A stretch of DNA of 64,000 bases from Aeromicrobium sp. Root236 (GTDB taxonomy: Bacteria; Actinomycetota; Actinomycetes; Propionibacteriales; Nocardioidaceae). Positions within the stretch are counted from its first letter, which is position 1, and each line of letters begins with the position of its first letter. This document shows positions 44,436 to 56,715 of the stretch, in pieces. The stretch lies in the NCBI RefSeq assembly GCF_001428805.1, contig NZ_LMIS01000001.1, positions 1,176,529 through 1,240,528 of the forward strand. Direction: 5' to 3'. The notes under the pieces are model-generated. The model was not told the origin of the DNA. It saw only the letters and a list, made by a program, of their open reading frames with translations, and searched no databases. A program made the translations under genes and the position numbers.

Positions 44436-46842
<2,407 letters not shown>

Positions 46843-46844
46843 CG

Positions 46845-48491
46845 TCAGCCCCGCTTCTGCTTGACGATCTGCTCCTGCTCGACGTCTTCGTCGGACAGGG
46901 CCTCGAACTCCTCGTGACCCGCCTTGACGATGATCTGCTCACCCTCGTGGGTCTCGAACTGCTTGAGGAACTCGGTGTAGGCACCCTCGAGCGCCTGCTC
47001 GTTGTCGTCCTCGAACTTGCCCGACTCACGGATGGCGTCGAGCACGGGACCGTGCGAACGCTTGAGGAAGTCGAGGAACTCGGTCTCGAAGCGGCTCACG
47101 TCCTGCAGCGGCACGGGGTCGAGCTTGCCGGTCGTGGCGGCCCAGATCGAGACGACCTGGTTCTCGGTCGGGAACGGCGCGTACTGGCCCTGCTTGAACA
47201 GCTCCATGATGCGCTGACCACGGGCCAGCTGCTGCTTGGACGCGGCGTCGAGGTCGGACGCGAACATCGCGAACGCCTCCATCGCGCGGTACTGCGCGAG
47301 CTCGACCTTGAGCGAACCGGTGACGGCCTTCATCGACTTGGTCATCGCGGCACCACCGACACGCGACACCGAGATGCCGACGTCGACGGCCGGACGCTGG
47401 TTGGCGTTGAACAGGTCCGACTGCAGGAAGATCTGGCCGTCGGTGATCGAGATGACGTTGGTCGGGATGTAGGCCGACACGTCGTTGGCCTTGGTCTCGA
47501 CGATCGGCAGACCGGTCATCGAGCCGGCGCCCAGCTCGTCGCTGAGCTTGGCGCAACGCTCGAGGAGCCGCGAGTGCAGGTAGAAGACGTCGCCGGGGTA
47601 TGCCTCGCGGCCCGGCGGGCGGCGCAGCAGCAGCGACACGGCGCGGTAGGCCTCGGCCTGCTTGGACAGGTCGTCGAACACGATGAGGACGTGCTTGCCC
47701 TCGTACATCCAGTGCTGGCCGATGGCCGAGCCGGTGTAGGGGGCGAGGTACTTGAAGCCCGCCGAGTCAGACGCGGGGGCCGCGACGATCGTGGTGTACT
47801 CCAGCGCGCCGGCCTCTTCGAGCGCACCGCGGATGCCCGCGATGGTCGAGCCCTTCTGGCCGATGCCGACGTAGATGCAGCGGACCTGCTTCTGCGGGTC
47901 GCCCGACGCCCAGAACTCCTTCTGGTTGATGATCGTGTCGATCGCGATCGCGGTCTTGCCGGTCTGGCGGTCACCGATGATCAGCTGGCGCTGGCCACGG
48001 CCGATCGGCGTCAGCGAGTCGATCGACTTGAGGCCGGTCATCATGGGCTCGTGCACGCTCTTGCGCTGCATGACGTTGGGGGCCTGGAGCTCGAGCGCGC
48101 GGCGCTCGGAGGTCTCGATGTCGCCGAGACCGTCGATCGGGTTGCCGAGCGGGTCCACGACGCGGCCGAGGTAGTTGTCACCGACGGGCACCGAGAGCAC
48201 CTCACCGGTGCGGCGTACGGTCTGACCCTCTTCGATGCCGGAGAACTCACCGAGGATGACGACACCGATCTCACGGACGTCCAGGTTGAGCGCGAGGCCC
48301 AGCGTGCCGTCCTCGAACTCGAGCAGCTCGTTGGCCATCGCCGAGGGCAGTCCCTCGACGCGCGCGATGCCGTCACCGGCCTCGGCGACGACGCCAACCT
48401 CTTCGGTCGCAGCGGCGCTCGGCTTGTAGTCGGCCACGAACTTCTGCAATGCGTCGCGGATCTCGTCCGGACGGATCGTGAGTTCCGCCAT
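46845..48491 (-). CDS. atpA: ATP synthase F1 subunit alpha
   Basis: 548 residues, nucleotide-binding non-catalytic subunit. P-loop [13 protein letters not shown], conserved [18 protein letters not shown]-terminal extension of about 35 residues after the core ([20 protein letters not shown], then acidic/basic end) is like the tail of mycobacterial alpha, which suppresses ATP hydrolysis; that role here is inferred. Confidence 0.98.
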   Translation of the reverse strand: MAELTIRPDEIRDALQKFVADYKPSAAATEEVGVVAEAGDGIARVEGLPSAMANELLEFEDGTLGLALNLDVREIGVVILGEFSGIEEGQTVRRTGEVLSVPVGDNYLGRVVDPLGNPIDGLGDIETSERRALELQAPNVMQRKSVHEPMMTGLKSIDSLTPIGRGQRQLIIGDRQTGKTAIAIDTIINQKEFWASGDPQKQVRCIYVGIGQKGSTIAGIRGALEEAGALEYTTIVAAPASDSAGFKYLAPYTGSAIGQHWMYEGKHVLIVFDDLSKQAEAYRAVSLLLRRPPGREAYPGDVFYLHSRLLERCAKLSDELGAGSMTGLPIVETKANDVSAYIPTNVISITDGQIFLQSDLFNANQRPAVDVGISVSRVGGAAMTKSMKAVTGSLKVELAQYRAMEAFAMFASDLDAASKQQLARGQRIMELFKQGQYAPFPTENQVVSIWAATTGKLDPVPLQDVSRFETEFLDFLKRSHGPVLDAIRESGKFEDDNEQALEGAYTEFLKQFETHEGEQIIVKAGHEEFEALSDEDVEQEQIVKQKRG

Positions 48492-48523
48492 GTGTGTGCC
48501 TGCCTTCTTGTTCGGTGTGTGAT

Positions 48524-49324
48524 CTAGCCCGCGAGTCGCCGGCGGGCGACTTCGAGGCGAGTGGACATGGTGCCGTCGACGACCTCGTCACCGACGGAGA
48601 CGGCAATGCCTCCGACGACCGAGGGATCGACGACGATGTTGAGGTGGACGTCGCGTCCGTACTTCTTGGCGAGCGCCTTGGCGAGGCGGGTCTTCTCGGC
48701 GTCGGCCAGCTCGTAGGCCACCCGCACCTCGGCGAGCAGCCGGCTGCGGCGCGCGGCGACGGTGTCGCCGAAGGTCGACAGGACCTTCTCGAACGAACCT
48801 GTGCGGGCCGCGGCGGCCTGGGTCGCCAGTGCCAGCGTGGCGCCGGTGACCTTGCCCTCGAGGATCGAGGCCAGCAGCGCGCCCTTGGCATCGGCCGGGA
48901 TGCCCCGGTCGGAGACGACCTGCCGCAGGTCGGCGTCGGACCGGACGATCCGCTCGACCTCGAACAGCTCGGTCTCGAGCGCGTCGAGCTCACCGGCCGC
49001 ATCGGCGGCAGCGACCTCGGCAGCGACACCGGCAGTCTCGAGACCGTCGGTCAGGTCACGCATCGACGCCCAGCGTCCGCTGACGGCGGCGTTGAGCACC
49101 GCAAGGGTGTCGGCGCTGACCTGCCCGCCGAAGACCTGCTTGGCGAGCCCCACCTTGGCCTCGGCCTCGGTCGACGGGTCGGTCAGCACGCGGCGAAGAG
49201 CAGGTGCGCCGTCCAGCGTCGAGACGACGCCGAACAGCTCTGCTCCGAGGTCGCCGGCCTTGCCCTTCGCCGCATCGACTGCGGCGAGGACCTCGACCAG
49301 GGACTTCGCGGAAATGCCTCGCAT
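48524..49324 (-). CDS. atpH: ATP synthase F1 subunit delta
   Basis: 266 residues, longer than the 180 of E. coli delta because of an N-terminal extension typical of actinobacteria outside Mycobacteriales. The C-terminal OSCP-like end [16 protein letters not shown] ([14 protein letters not shown]) and [14 protein letters not shown] are conserved. Start overlaps the atpF stop by one base. Confidence 0.95.
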   Translation of the reverse strand: MRGISAKSLVEVLAAVDAAKGKAGDLGAELFGVVSTLDGAPALRRVLTDPSTEAEAKVGLAKQVFGGQVSADTLAVLNAAVSGRWASMRDLTDGLETAGVAAEVAAADAAGELDALETELFEVERIVRSDADLRQVVSDRGIPADAKGALLASILEGKVTGATLALATQAAAARTGSFEKVLSTFGDTVAARRSRLLAEVRVAYELADAEKTRLAKALAKKYGRDVHLNIVVDPSVVGGIAVSVGDEVVDGTMSTRLEVARRRLAG

Positions 49325-49869
49325 CAGTTGGCCGACTCCTCGAGCTCGGCGATGAAGCGCTCGACAGTGCGCTTCTGGCGGGCGTCGTCATCGAGGGACT
49401 CGCCCACGATGCGCCCGGCCAGCTGCGTGGCCATCGAGCCGACCTCGCCCTTGAGTTGAGCGAGCACCTGGGCACGCTCGGCCTCGACCTGCGCGTGCGC
49501 CGTCGAGGTGATGCGCTCCGCCTCGGCCTGCGCCTGGGCGCGGAGCTCGGCAATGATCTGCGCGCCCTGCTCCTTGGCCTCCTCGCGGATCGCCGCAGCC
49601 TCGTGACGGGCTCCGGCGAGCTGCTCGTTGTACTTGTCGAGCGCGGCCTTGGCTTCCTTCTGGGCTGCCTGAGCCTCCTCGATACCGCCCTCGATCGCGG
49701 CGGTGCGCTCGGCATAGGCCTTCTCGAACGCCGGGATGACGAGCTTCTTCAGGAGGAAGAAGATCAACCCGAAGACGATCAGACTGATGACGATCTCGGG
49801 CGTGTGCGGGATCAGAGGATTGGTGTCCTCCGGTTCCGCCGCCGCGAGAGCGAGACGTGACGTGATCAT
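49324..49869 (-). CDS. atpF: ATP synthase F0 subunit b
   Basis: 181 residues: short N-terminus, one membrane helix (EIVISLIVFGLIFFLLKKLV) and a long stator coiled coil rich in Ala/Glu/Arg. It is not fused with delta, unlike in mycobacteria. ATG 49869 has GAAGGCACGCCC upstream. Confidence 0.96.
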   Translation of the reverse strand: MITSRLALAAAEPEDTNPLIPHTPEIVISLIVFGLIFFLLKKLVIPAFEKAYAERTAAIEGGIEEAQAAQKEAKAALDKYNEQLAGARHEAAAIREEAKEQGAQIIAELRAQAQAEAERITSTAHAQVEAERAQVLAQLKGEVGSMATQLAGRIVGESLDDDARQKRTVERFIAELEESAN

Positions 49870-49897
49870 GGGCGTGCCTTCTGTCGAGGTGTCGGGA

Positions 49898-50122
49898 TCA
49901 GGTGTTCGACGACTTGAGGACGAACGCCAGGGCCAGGCCGATGATGAAGAACTGCTCGGCGAGGACGAAGCCCAGGATGGCGATCTGGCGCAGCTTGCCC
50001 TCAGCCTCGGGCTGACGGGCGACACCGGTGACGAACGCGGCGAAGATGAGGCCGACGCCGATACCGGGGCCGATCGCGGCGAGGCCGAGACCGACCATGT
50101 TCAGAGTGCCGATGGACTCCAC
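49898..50122 (-). CDS. atpE: ATP synthase F0 subunit c
   Basis: 74-residue hairpin of two helices forming the rotor ring. The ion-binding carboxylate is Glu56 (FVLAEQFFI); RQP (36-38) is the polar loop. The residues around Glu56 do not show the Ser/Thr pattern of Na+ rings, so H+ coupling is expected. AAGGAAAT-type RBS upstream. Confidence 0.98.
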   Translation of the reverse strand: MESIGTLNMVGLGLAAIGPGIGVGLIFAAFVTGVARQPEAEGKLRQIAILGFVLAEQFFIIGLALAFVLKSSNT

Positions 50123-50210
50123 GGCATTTCCTTTCGTTGTGACGCTCGAACGAGCGTCGCTGGTGGGGCGTATCTGGTGGAACGTATGAAGTTGTGGGTC
50201 TGGGGTGTGC

Positions 50211-51011
50211 TCAGTGCTCGTCCGCGAGTGCCTCGCCGATGTACATCGACGACAGCAGCGTGAACACGTAGGCCTGGAGGAACATGATCAGGATCTCCAG
50301 GAAGCTGATCGCGATCGCCAGGAGCGACGACACCAGGCCGGCGGGCAGCGCCAGCGAGTTGTCGGAGTGCAGCAGCAGGTAGGACCCGCCGAGCGAGAAC
50401 AGGATCAGCAGGAGGTGGCCGGCGAACATCGTCGCGAACAGACGCAGGGTCAGCGTGACGGGGCGCAGAAGGATGTTGGACAGGAACTCGAGCGGCACGA
50501 GCAGCAGGAGGATGGGGCCCTTCATGCCGGCCGGCACGGTCTCGTGCTTGAGGTAGCCGACGAAGCCCTTCTTCTTGATGCCGGCGCCGTTGTAGACGAG
50601 CCAGCTCAGGATCGCGATCGCCAGCGGATAGCCGATGTGGGACATCGACGGGAACTGGAAGAACGGGATGAGCCCGTAGAAGTTGTTGACCAGCACGAAC
50701 AGGAAGATCGTGAAGAGATAGGGCACGAACCGCATGAACTCTGCGGAGCCGATGTTGTCGCGCGCGATGCCGTTGCGGATGAATCCGTAGACCAGCTCGC
50801 CGGCGAACTGCATGCGCCCGGGGACGACCGCGGCCGGACGGGCCATCGTGCTGAACAGCCCGACGATCACGAACAGCGACAGGACCACCAGCAGCATGGG
50901 CTTGGTGACGCCGAACTCGCCGAGGTGGAAGACCGCAGGCAGGTCGAAGTCATCGGGTCCAGGGCTGGGCGGCTCAGCCGATGCGGCAAAAGCGGTCAAG
51001 GCGAGAGTCAC
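50211..51011 (-). CDS. atpB: ATP synthase F0 subunit a
   Basis: 266 residues, five to six helices; forms the proton half-channels. The essential Arg is in [20 protein letters not shown] 51011 follows AAGGTGACC; N-terminus [17 protein letters not shown] may be a short signal-like segment. First core gene of the atpBEFHAGDC order. Confidence 0.97.
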   Translation of the reverse strand: MTLALTAFAASAEPPSPGPDDFDLPAVFHLGEFGVTKPMLLVVLSLFVIVGLFSTMARPAAVVPGRMQFAGELVYGFIRNGIARDNIGSAEFMRFVPYLFTIFLFVLVNNFYGLIPFFQFPSMSHIGYPLAIAILSWLVYNGAGIKKKGFVGYLKHETVPAGMKGPILLLLVPLEFLSNILLRPVTLTLRLFATMFAGHLLLILFSLGGSYLLLHSDNSLALPAGLVSSLLAIAISFLEILIMFLQAYVFTLLSSMYIGEALADEH

Positions 51012-51151
51012 TCGGTCACCTTCGTGTCATGGCGTGGTCGCCTGCGACTCATCGTCGATCAGGCATACGGCCAGCGTCATTGTCGTGCGACATGTTCTCC
51101 GGCCCAGAGGGCCGGATGGTTGGTCGCAGTCCAGAGGTTATCAGGGCTACC
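51012..51151 (-). promoter_or_regulatory. Region upstream of atpB with candidate promoter and hairpin
   Basis: On the minus strand a -10 TAACCT (51141-51136) could serve the atp operon, giving a leader of about 115 bases. The leader contains a perfect 8-bp hairpin TCCGGCCC-AGA-GGGCCGGA (51098-51116), which may be an attenuator or the terminator of the wecA-atpI unit. Confidence 0.5.
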
Positions 51152-51553
51152 TCAGTTGCTGTTACCCAGGTCATAGGTGGGTACACGCTCGCGGCGGAAC
51201 GCACGGATCTGCAGGAGGGTCCAGGCGAGCGACGCGGCGATCGCAGCGATCCCGAACCAGCGTGAATCGACGTGCATGGCGACCCCTCCGACGTCGAACA
51301 GGAGGACCAGGACGACCAGCATCGCGACGGCCTTGGTCGTGAAGAACCCGAGCGCGACGGGCAGCGAGAGGGTCGCGCTCGCCTTGACGAGCGGGCTCAG
51401 CACGACCGGCGTCGAGCCGAGGAACAGGACCACCACGAGGCCACCGATCACGGCGCCGATCACGCCGTCCCAGCCGGCGGCGATGCCGGCGGCGACCGCG
51501 ATCACCGCCGTCACGGCCAGCACGGGCAGCAGCACAGGACGAAGCGCTTTCAT
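51152..51553 (-). CDS. AtpI-like ATP synthase accessory membrane protein
   Basis: 133 residues with four membrane helices (VLLPVLAVTAVIAVAAGI; VIGAVIGGLVVVLFLGS; LPVALGFFTTKAVAMLVVLV; WFGIAAIAASLAWTLLQI). Position directly before atpB and topology fit the AtpI/ATP synthase I group, which helps c-ring assembly or ion supply; sequence identity is not obvious, so context carries the call. ATG overlaps the wecA stop (TGATG). Confidence 0.78.
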   Translation of the reverse strand: MKALRPVLLPVLAVTAVIAVAAGIAAGWDGVIGAVIGGLVVVLFLGSTPVVLSPLVKASATLSLPVALGFFTTKAVAMLVVLVLLFDVGGVAMHVDSRWFGIAAIAASLAWTLLQIRAFRRERVPTYDLGNSN

Positions 51554-52674
51554 CAGGACCAGACCTTCTCTTCGAGCTTGGGCAGCAGGAACACCGCTGC
51601 GATCGTGATGACGGCGAGGGTGGCGAACCCGGCGATCGACTGCCAGCCGCTGAACAGGCTGATGACGACGCTGCCGAACGCGACGAGGCCCGCGAAGGCG
51701 TACATCAGCAGGACGGCGCGCCGGTGCGAGTGGCCGATCTCGAGCAGCCGGTGGTGGATGTGCATCTTGTCGGGGCTGAACGGCGACCGGCCCGCCCGCG
51801 TGCGCCGGACCACGGCGAGCGCCAGGTCGACGAACGGCACGACGAGGATCGCGAACGGCAGGATCAGGGGCAGCAACGACGGCAGGAAGCTGTTCTGCGC
51901 TCCCCCGATGCCCTCGGAGATGCTGGTGGCCGGGAATTGGCCCGTGAGGCTGATCGACGAGCACGCCAGCACGAACCCGATCAGCATCGAGCCCGAGTCG
52001 CCGATGAACATGCGGGCAGGGAAGAAGTTGTGCGGCAGGATCCCGACGCACGCGCCGGCCAGCGCCGCCGTGAGCAGCGCCGCGGCGATCGCGCGGGTCT
52101 CGCCGTTCTCGACCGCGAGCACGAAGGCGTACGCGAAGAACGCCACCGCGCCGATCGCGACCATGCCGGCCGCGAGCCCGTCGAGGCCGTCGACGAAGTT
52201 GACCGCGTTGGCCGTGCCGACGATCAGCAGGACCGTGAAGATCAGCGCCTGCGCCTGGTCGAGGCCGATGTAGTTGCCGTAGAGCGGGAGGTAGACGAAC
52301 TGCACGCCCTGCGCGACGACGATGACGCCGGCCAGGACCTGGCCGGCGAACTTGCTGAGGGCGTCGAGCTCGTAGAGGTCGTCGACGATGCCGACGATGC
52401 AGACCACCGCCCCGCCCAGCACCACAGCCCGCGCGTCCTTGAACACGCCGTCGTCGGCCAGCGAGAGGAACGGCAGATGGGTCGCGACGAGATAGGCCGC
52501 GACGAGCCCGCCGAGCATCGCCGGACCGCCGAAGTAGGGGGTGGGGATGGCGTGCACGTCGCGGTCGCGGACCCGCGCGACGGCGCCGAAGCGGTACGCC
52601 AGCATCCGCGCGATCGACGCGAGCAGGTACGTCACCCCGAGGGCGATGCCGAAGACGACGAGGTACTCCCTCAT
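51553..52674 (-). CDS. wecA: Polyprenyl-phosphate GlcNAc-1-phosphate transferase (WecA/MraY family)
   Basis: 373 residues, about 11 helices. Moves a sugar-1-phosphate from UDP-GlcNAc to a polyprenyl phosphate, starting wall-linked glycan synthesis. IVDDLYEL (Asp-Asp), NAVNFVDGLDGLA, FIGDSGSMLIG and the His-rich loop KMHIHHRLLEIGHSHRR mark the WecA branch. Overlaps tsaC by ATGA. Confidence 0.93.
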   Translation of the reverse strand: MREYLVVFGIALGVTYLLASIARMLAYRFGAVARVRDRDVHAIPTPYFGGPAMLGGLVAAYLVATHLPFLSLADDGVFKDARAVVLGGAVVCIVGIVDDLYELDALSKFAGQVLAGVIVVAQGVQFVYLPLYGNYIGLDQAQALIFTVLLIVGTANAVNFVDGLDGLAAGMVAIGAVAFFAYAFVLAVENGETRAIAAALLTAALAGACVGILPHNFFPARMFIGDSGSMLIGFVLACSSISLTGQFPATSISEGIGGAQNSFLPSLLPLILPFAILVVPFVDLALAVVRRTRAGRSPFSPDKMHIHHRLLEIGHSHRRAVLLMYAFAGLVAFGSVVISLFSGWQSIAGFATLAVITIAAVFLLPKLEEKVWS

Positions 52675-53333
52675 GCTGTCGGCTCGGCTGTTTCTTCGGG
52701 TGGCTCGATCGTGTTGTTGTAGGTGTGGAGCGTCTCCAGGGAGATCGAGCCGGCGCGCAGGATCCGCGGCGTCGAGCCGGTCGCGTCGAGGATCGTCGAC
52801 GGTACGCCCGAGGGGCTCGGACCGCCGTCGAGGTAGACCGCGACACGACCGCCCAGCATGTCCTGCGCCTCGTCGATCGTCTGCGCAGCCGGGTCACCGG
52901 TCGTGTTGGCGCTGCTGACCGCCAGCGGTCCGGTCTGCTTGAGCAGTGCGAGGGCCCGCGCGTCGTCCGGCATGCGTACGGCCACGGTGTTGTGGGTCTC
53001 GCCGAGGTCCCACGTCAGGGACGGCTGCTGCCGGCAGATCACGGTCAGCGGGCCCGGCCAGAGCGCCTCGACGGTCGTGCGCAACCAGGACGGGATGTCG
53101 ATCGCCAATGCGTCGAGCGTCGTGGGGGCACCGACGAGCACGGGCGGCGGCATCTGGCGGCCACGGCCCTTGGCGTCGAGGAGGTTCTGGACCGCCCGCG
53201 GGTTGAACGCGTCGGCGGCGATGCCGTAGACCGTGTCGGTGGGCAGCACCACGAGCTTGCCCTCCTCGAGGGCCGCCTGGGCTGCGGCGAGGCCCCGGTC
53301 GAACTCCTCGTCCACGCTGCAGTCGAACTTCAC
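52671..53333 (-). CDS. tsaC: L-threonylcarbamoyladenylate synthase (TsaC/Sua5/YrdC)
   Basis: 220 residues; makes threonylcarbamoyl-AMP from Thr, bicarbonate and ATP for t6A in ANN-decoding tRNAs. KLVVLPTDTVYGIAADAF, SSANTTGDPAA and GVPSTILDAT are typical. GTG 53333 sits six bases after TAGGAT (minus strand), a leaderless start. It heads the tsaC-wecA-atpI unit. Confidence 0.95.
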   Translation of the reverse strand: MKFDCSVDEEFDRGLAAAQAALEEGKLVVLPTDTVYGIAADAFNPRAVQNLLDAKGRGRQMPPPVLVGAPTTLDALAIDIPSWLRTTVEALWPGPLTVICRQQPSLTWDLGETHNTVAVRMPDDARALALLKQTGPLAVSSANTTGDPAAQTIDEAQDMLGGRVAVYLDGGPSPSGVPSTILDATGSTPRILRAGSISLETLHTYNNTIEPPEETAEPTA

Positions 53334-53345
53334 CCGGTCATCCTA
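53334..53345 (-). promoter_or_regulatory. Leaderless -10 box of tsaC
   Basis: On the minus strand TAGGAT (53345-53340) is followed by six bases and GTG 53333. Confidence 0.6.
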
Positions 53346-53395
53346 GGGCGCGCGGCTCGTGCCTCACCGCCCCCGTCGCTCGTTCCTCACGACGG

Positions 53396-53434
53396 CCGGG
53401 CTTCGCCCGGGCGCCAGCCTTCGCTCGCTGGCGC
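53396..53434 (-). terminator. Double hairpin after the VTT-like gene
   Basis: CCGGGC-TTC-GCCCGG (53396-53410) and GCGCCAGC-N8-GCTGGCGC (53411-53434) lie back to back, between the VTT-like stop and tsaC. They probably separate the mce operon from the tsaC-atp unit. Confidence 0.65.
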
Positions 53435-53459
53435 TCGCTCGGCCTATGGTGACGCCTGT

Positions 53460-54002
53460 CTAGAACCAACTGACCTGGTGCAGCAGGAAGGCGATCGCGA
53501 GGAACTGGATCAGGCGTCCGGTGAACACCGTGGTGAGGAACAGCCACTGGGGCTGCTTCGAGGCGCCGGCCAGGATCGTGACGATCGCGAGCGGCGGTAC
53601 GCCGATCAAGGACGACATGAAGGCGGTCAGTCCGCCGGAGTACGGGCGGTCCAGCAACGACAGCAGCCAGTCGCTGGCCTTCTTGACCCACTTCGCGAAC
53701 CGGGTCTGGGCGAAGCGGTGGCCGACTCTCCGGGACATCGCCGCCAACCGGTTGCGTGGTGGCTTGGGATTGACCATCCGGATCTTGTTGGTGCCCTTGC
53801 GGGCGAGCTGGAACACGAACGCCTTGCCGACCGTCGTCGCGGCGACGTGGATGAGGATCAGGAGGGCGAGGAACGGCTTGCTGTTGACCGTGGCGCCCAT
53901 CGTGACGACGTAGACCTCGGCGTTGACGAAGACAGGCAGTAGCGCCGCGCCGATGCCGACGGCGATGGCAGCACCGATCAGTGCCAGTTCTTCGCCGCCC
54001 AT
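53460..54002 (-). CDS. VTT/DedA-like (SNARE-associated) membrane protein
   Basis: 180 residues with about four hydrophobic segments. A VTT-like core is seen in YSGGLTAFMSSLIGVPPLAI and GRLIQFLAIAFLL. A basic stretch (NPKPPRNRLAAMSRR) lies mid-protein. DedA/VTT proteins flip lipids; a link with the adjacent mce lipid operon is tempting but unproven. TAGGGT ten bases before ATG 54002 suggests a nearly leaderless own promoter. Confidence 0.75.
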   Translation of the reverse strand: MGGEELALIGAAIAVGIGAALLPVFVNAEVYVVTMGATVNSKPFLALLILIHVAATTVGKAFVFQLARKGTNKIRMVNPKPPRNRLAAMSRRVGHRFAQTRFAKWVKKASDWLLSLLDRPYSGGLTAFMSSLIGVPPLAIVTILAGASKQPQWLFLTTVFTGRLIQFLAIAFLLHQVSWF

Positions 54003-54035
54003 AAGGGGACCAACCCTATCCGCGTGCCACGGAAT

Positions 54036-54548
54036 TCAGCGCAGCGCCACCTTGTCGACGAGCCATCGGCCGTCGCGGTCGACCATCGTCATGACCACCC
54101 GGTTGCGCTCGGCGCGCTTCTTGCCGTCCGTGCCGTTGACGATCGTCTGGTCGACGAACAGCAGGACGTCGACCTCGTGCTCGGAGCTCGCGGTGGCGGC
54201 CGACCCCGTGACGGTGCCGGTCGCGCGGGCCTTCAACGTCGTGATGACCTTGCGCAGCGGCTTGTTGGCCTCGGCGTACTCCTTCGCGAACGACGCCGTG
54301 GCACCGTCGTCGACCCACGCGTAGTCCTTGTCGAGGCTCGAGTAGTCGTACGTCGTCAGGTCGACCGCGTACGTCTCGGCGGCGTCCCGCGCCTCCTGCT
54401 CGGCCTGGTGGAGGCCGGCGTCGCCGCGCGCGCCCGACCACATGACCGCCAGCAGGACGGCGGCGGCGAGCAGCACCAGGAGCGCTGCGGACAGGCCGAT
54501 CGTCAGGCGGTTCGGGCCGCGCAGGGATCGCCGCTCGGTGCCGTTCAC
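54036..54548 (-). CDS. Mce-associated membrane protein
   Basis: 170 residues: a membrane helix (LSAALLVLLAAAVLLAVMWS) followed by an extracytoplasmic NTF2-like domain (YDYSSLDKDYAWVDDGATAS; WLVDKVAL), the usual layout of Mas proteins at the end of mce operons, which stabilise or assist the Mce complex. GTG 54548 overlaps the mceF stop as GTGA, so the long N-terminal extension in the open frame is rejected. Confidence 0.87.
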   Translation of the reverse strand: MNGTERRSLRGPNRLTIGLSAALLVLLAAAVLLAVMWSGARGDAGLHQAEQEARDAAETYAVDLTTYDYSSLDKDYAWVDDGATASFAKEYAEANKPLRKVITTLKARATGTVTGSAATASSEHEVDVLLFVDQTIVNGTDGKKRAERNRVVMTMVDRDGRWLVDKVALR

Positions 54549-55630
54549 CGGCTCACCTTGGGCACGTGCGACGACGAGCGCTGTCCGCCGTCGAACTCGG
54601 TCGTACAGGTGTGCCCGGGCTGGACGGCGCGGCGGCCCGGTTGCTTCGCCGGCCGCTCGTCGGTGCCGTAGGAGCACACCTCGCCGGGCGAGACCAGCAT
54701 CTCGGTCTGCAGGCGACCGTCCTTGATCGTGTCGGCGAGCCGCTTGAGGCCGGTCGGGAACGCCTCGAGCAGGGCGCGCAGGTGCGGGTCCCGCTCGGCG
54801 AGGATGTCGGTGATCGTCGCGACCTGCCCGAGCACACCGGGCAGCTTGAGGGCGAACACCGAGACGAGGCGGCGCATGTCGTCGACCTGCCCGGGTGTCT
54901 CATCCAGGATCGTCCGGAGCTTCGGGTCGTACGCCTCGAGCCACGCCGTGAGGCTCTTGGCCGAGCCCGCGAACTCGCGGAACTCGTCGCTGAGGTCCGA
55001 TCCAGTGCGCAGCACGGTGCGGCCGTTGCGCAGCGTGCGAAGGGTCGCGGGCCACAGCTCGTCGAGCGTCATCAGGATGCTGCGGCTCGAGTCGACGATG
55101 CGCCCGAGGTCGTCCGGATCCGCGAAGGCGGCGTGCAGCTCGTCGAGCACGGTGCGCAGGTCCTTGGCGTCGACCTGGCTCATCAGCCGGTCCACCGCGC
55201 TGAGCGCCGAGGCGACCGAGGTCGGTGTCGAGGTCCTGGCAGCGGCGACGCGCGAGCCGCTGCGCAAGAAGGGGCCCGAGCCGCCGGCGGGCTGGAAGTC
55301 CAGGAACTGCTCGCCGGCGGGCGAGAGCGTACGGACGACCGCGGCGCTGTCGGTGGGTATGCGCGTGCCCGGGTCGATGCTGACCTCGACCTCCACGCCG
55401 TCGCCGGCGATCTCGATGTCGTCGACGGCACCGACCCGCACGCCGCGGTACGACACTCCGGAGCCCTCGTAGAGGCCGCCGGTGTGGTCCATCGCGACCG
55501 TGACGTGCAACGGCTTGTGGGTCACGGACTCGCCCAGGATGCCGCCGTAGAGGTACGTCACCGTGACGATCAGGACCGCGAGCAGGCTGAACGCCGCCAC
55601 CAGGTGCTGCACGGGAGCCTTGCGCTTCAT
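54545..55630 (-). CDS. mceF: Mce-family protein F
   Basis: 361 residues: one N-terminal helix (HLVAAFSLLAVLIVTVTYLY), an MlaD/Mce domain (residues about 38-115, GLYEGSGVSYRGVRVGAV) and a helical C-terminal part forming the lipid tunnel. The last of six Mce subunits. The C-terminus has a polar tail with two Cys (VCSYGT, HTCTTEF). ATGA overlap with mceE. Confidence 0.92.
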   Translation of the reverse strand: MKRKAPVQHLVAAFSLLAVLIVTVTYLYGGILGESVTHKPLHVTVAMDHTGGLYEGSGVSYRGVRVGAVDDIEIAGDGVEVEVSIDPGTRIPTDSAAVVRTLSPAGEQFLDFQPAGGSGPFLRSGSRVAAARTSTPTSVASALSAVDRLMSQVDAKDLRTVLDELHAAFADPDDLGRIVDSSRSILMTLDELWPATLRTLRNGRTVLRTGSDLSDEFREFAGSAKSLTAWLEAYDPKLRTILDETPGQVDDMRRLVSVFALKLPGVLGQVATITDILAERDPHLRALLEAFPTGLKRLADTIKDGRLQTEMLVSPGEVCSYGTDERPAKQPGRRAVQPGHTCTTEFDGGQRSSSHVPKVSR

Positions 55631-56715
55631 GGCGTGCCTCCCAGCAGGTCGAGGAGTCCACCGAGGCCGATGCCCATGGACGCGTCGGGCGCCGCGTTCG
55701 GCGCCGGGGTCGCACCAGGCTTCTCGGCGAGCTTGCGGAGCTCGTCGCCGATCTTGGGCAGCGTCGTGTCGCCCAGCACGAGGGTGTCCTGGAAGTAGAG
55801 GTAGGTGTTCAGGAAGTCGCCCGGTACGCCCTTGTCGATCAGCCTGCCGAACGTCACCAGGTCGCTCAGCCCGGGACCGAACGATGTCTCGAGCGTGCTG
55901 AACTCGTCGAGCACCGGCCCGATCTCATGGAGCGTCTTCAGCAGGTCGTCCCGGGTCGCGTCGACGACGCGGATCGCGGTCGTGCCGAGCTTGTCGACCC
56001 CGCTCAGCAGGTCGGCGAGCTCGTCGGTGTTGGTGCGGAGGACCTTGGCGGCGGGGGCGAGGTCCTTGAGCGCGCCGTTGATCGTGTTGCGGCGTCGGTT
56101 GAGCTCCCCCGAGACCGCCGCGAGGGCGTCGACGGCGGCGTCGATGTCGTCGCTGCTGGCGTTGAACTGCGCTGCGGTGCTGGCGAGCCGGCCCAGCACC
56201 TCCCGCGTCGAGTCCTCGTGCCCGCCCAGCGCGGCGTTGGCCTCGCGGACGATCGTCTGGAGCTGGCCGAGCCCGCCGCCGTTGATCAGCATCGACGCCG
56301 ACGTCATGGTGTCCTCGATCGTCGGTGCGACGCTGGTGTCGTCGGTGCCGAGCGTCGCTCCGGCCGCCAGGCGGGTGCCCTTGGCGGCGTCGTCGATCTG
56401 CACGAACAGCTCACCGAGCGGTGTGGTCGAGCGAAGTCGCGCCTCGGCACCGCGACGCAGCGGCGTCGAGCGCTTGACGTCGAGGGTGACGTGGGCCGTG
56501 AAGTCCCGCACCTCGACGTCGCGGACCCGGCCGACCGTGACGCCGTCGACCTTCACGGGTGCGCCGACGGCGAGGTTGAGGGCGTCCTCGAACTCGGCCT
56601 TCAGCTCGTACGTTGGACCGTCGACGCTCCCGCCGGGGAGCGGCAGGTCCGCGGCCGTGGTGCCGCAGCCCGTCAGCAGCACCGTTGCCGCCACGGCCAT
56701 CAGGAGACGCTTCAT
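55627..56715 (-). CDS. mceE: Mce-family lipoprotein E
   Basis: 362 residues, signal peptide MKRLLMAVAATVLLTGCG with lipobox Cys, then Mce domain (AEFEDALNLAVGAPVKVDGV) and long helices. MceE is the usual lipoprotein (LprK-like) of mce operons. ATG 56715 overlaps the mceD stop (ATGA). Confidence 0.92.
   Translation of the reverse strand: MKRLLMAVAATVLLTGCGTTAADLPLPGGSVDGPTYELKAEFEDALNLAVGAPVKVDGVTVGRVRDVEVRDFTAHVTLDVKRSTPLRRGAEARLRSTTPLGELFVQIDDAAKGTRLAAGATLGTDDTSVAPTIEDTMTSASMLINGGGLGQLQTIVREANAALGGHEDSTREVLGRLASTAAQFNASSDDIDAAVDALAAVSGELNRRRNTINGALKDLAPAAKVLRTNTDELADLLSGVDKLGTTAIRVVDATRDDLLKTLHEIGPVLDEFSTLETSFGPGLSDLVTFGRLIDKGVPGDFLNTYLYFQDTLVLGDTTLPKIGDELRKLAEKPGATPAPNAAPDASMGIGLGGLLDLLGGTP

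Noticed and set aside
46914..48527. Long plus-strand open frame opposite atpA
   Set aside because: Mirror of the conserved atpA coding pattern; composition shows no protein family.
54549..54677. N-terminal extension of the Mce-associated protein
   Set aside because: It overlaps mceF and is low-complexity; GTG 54548 with GTGA overlap gives the family length.
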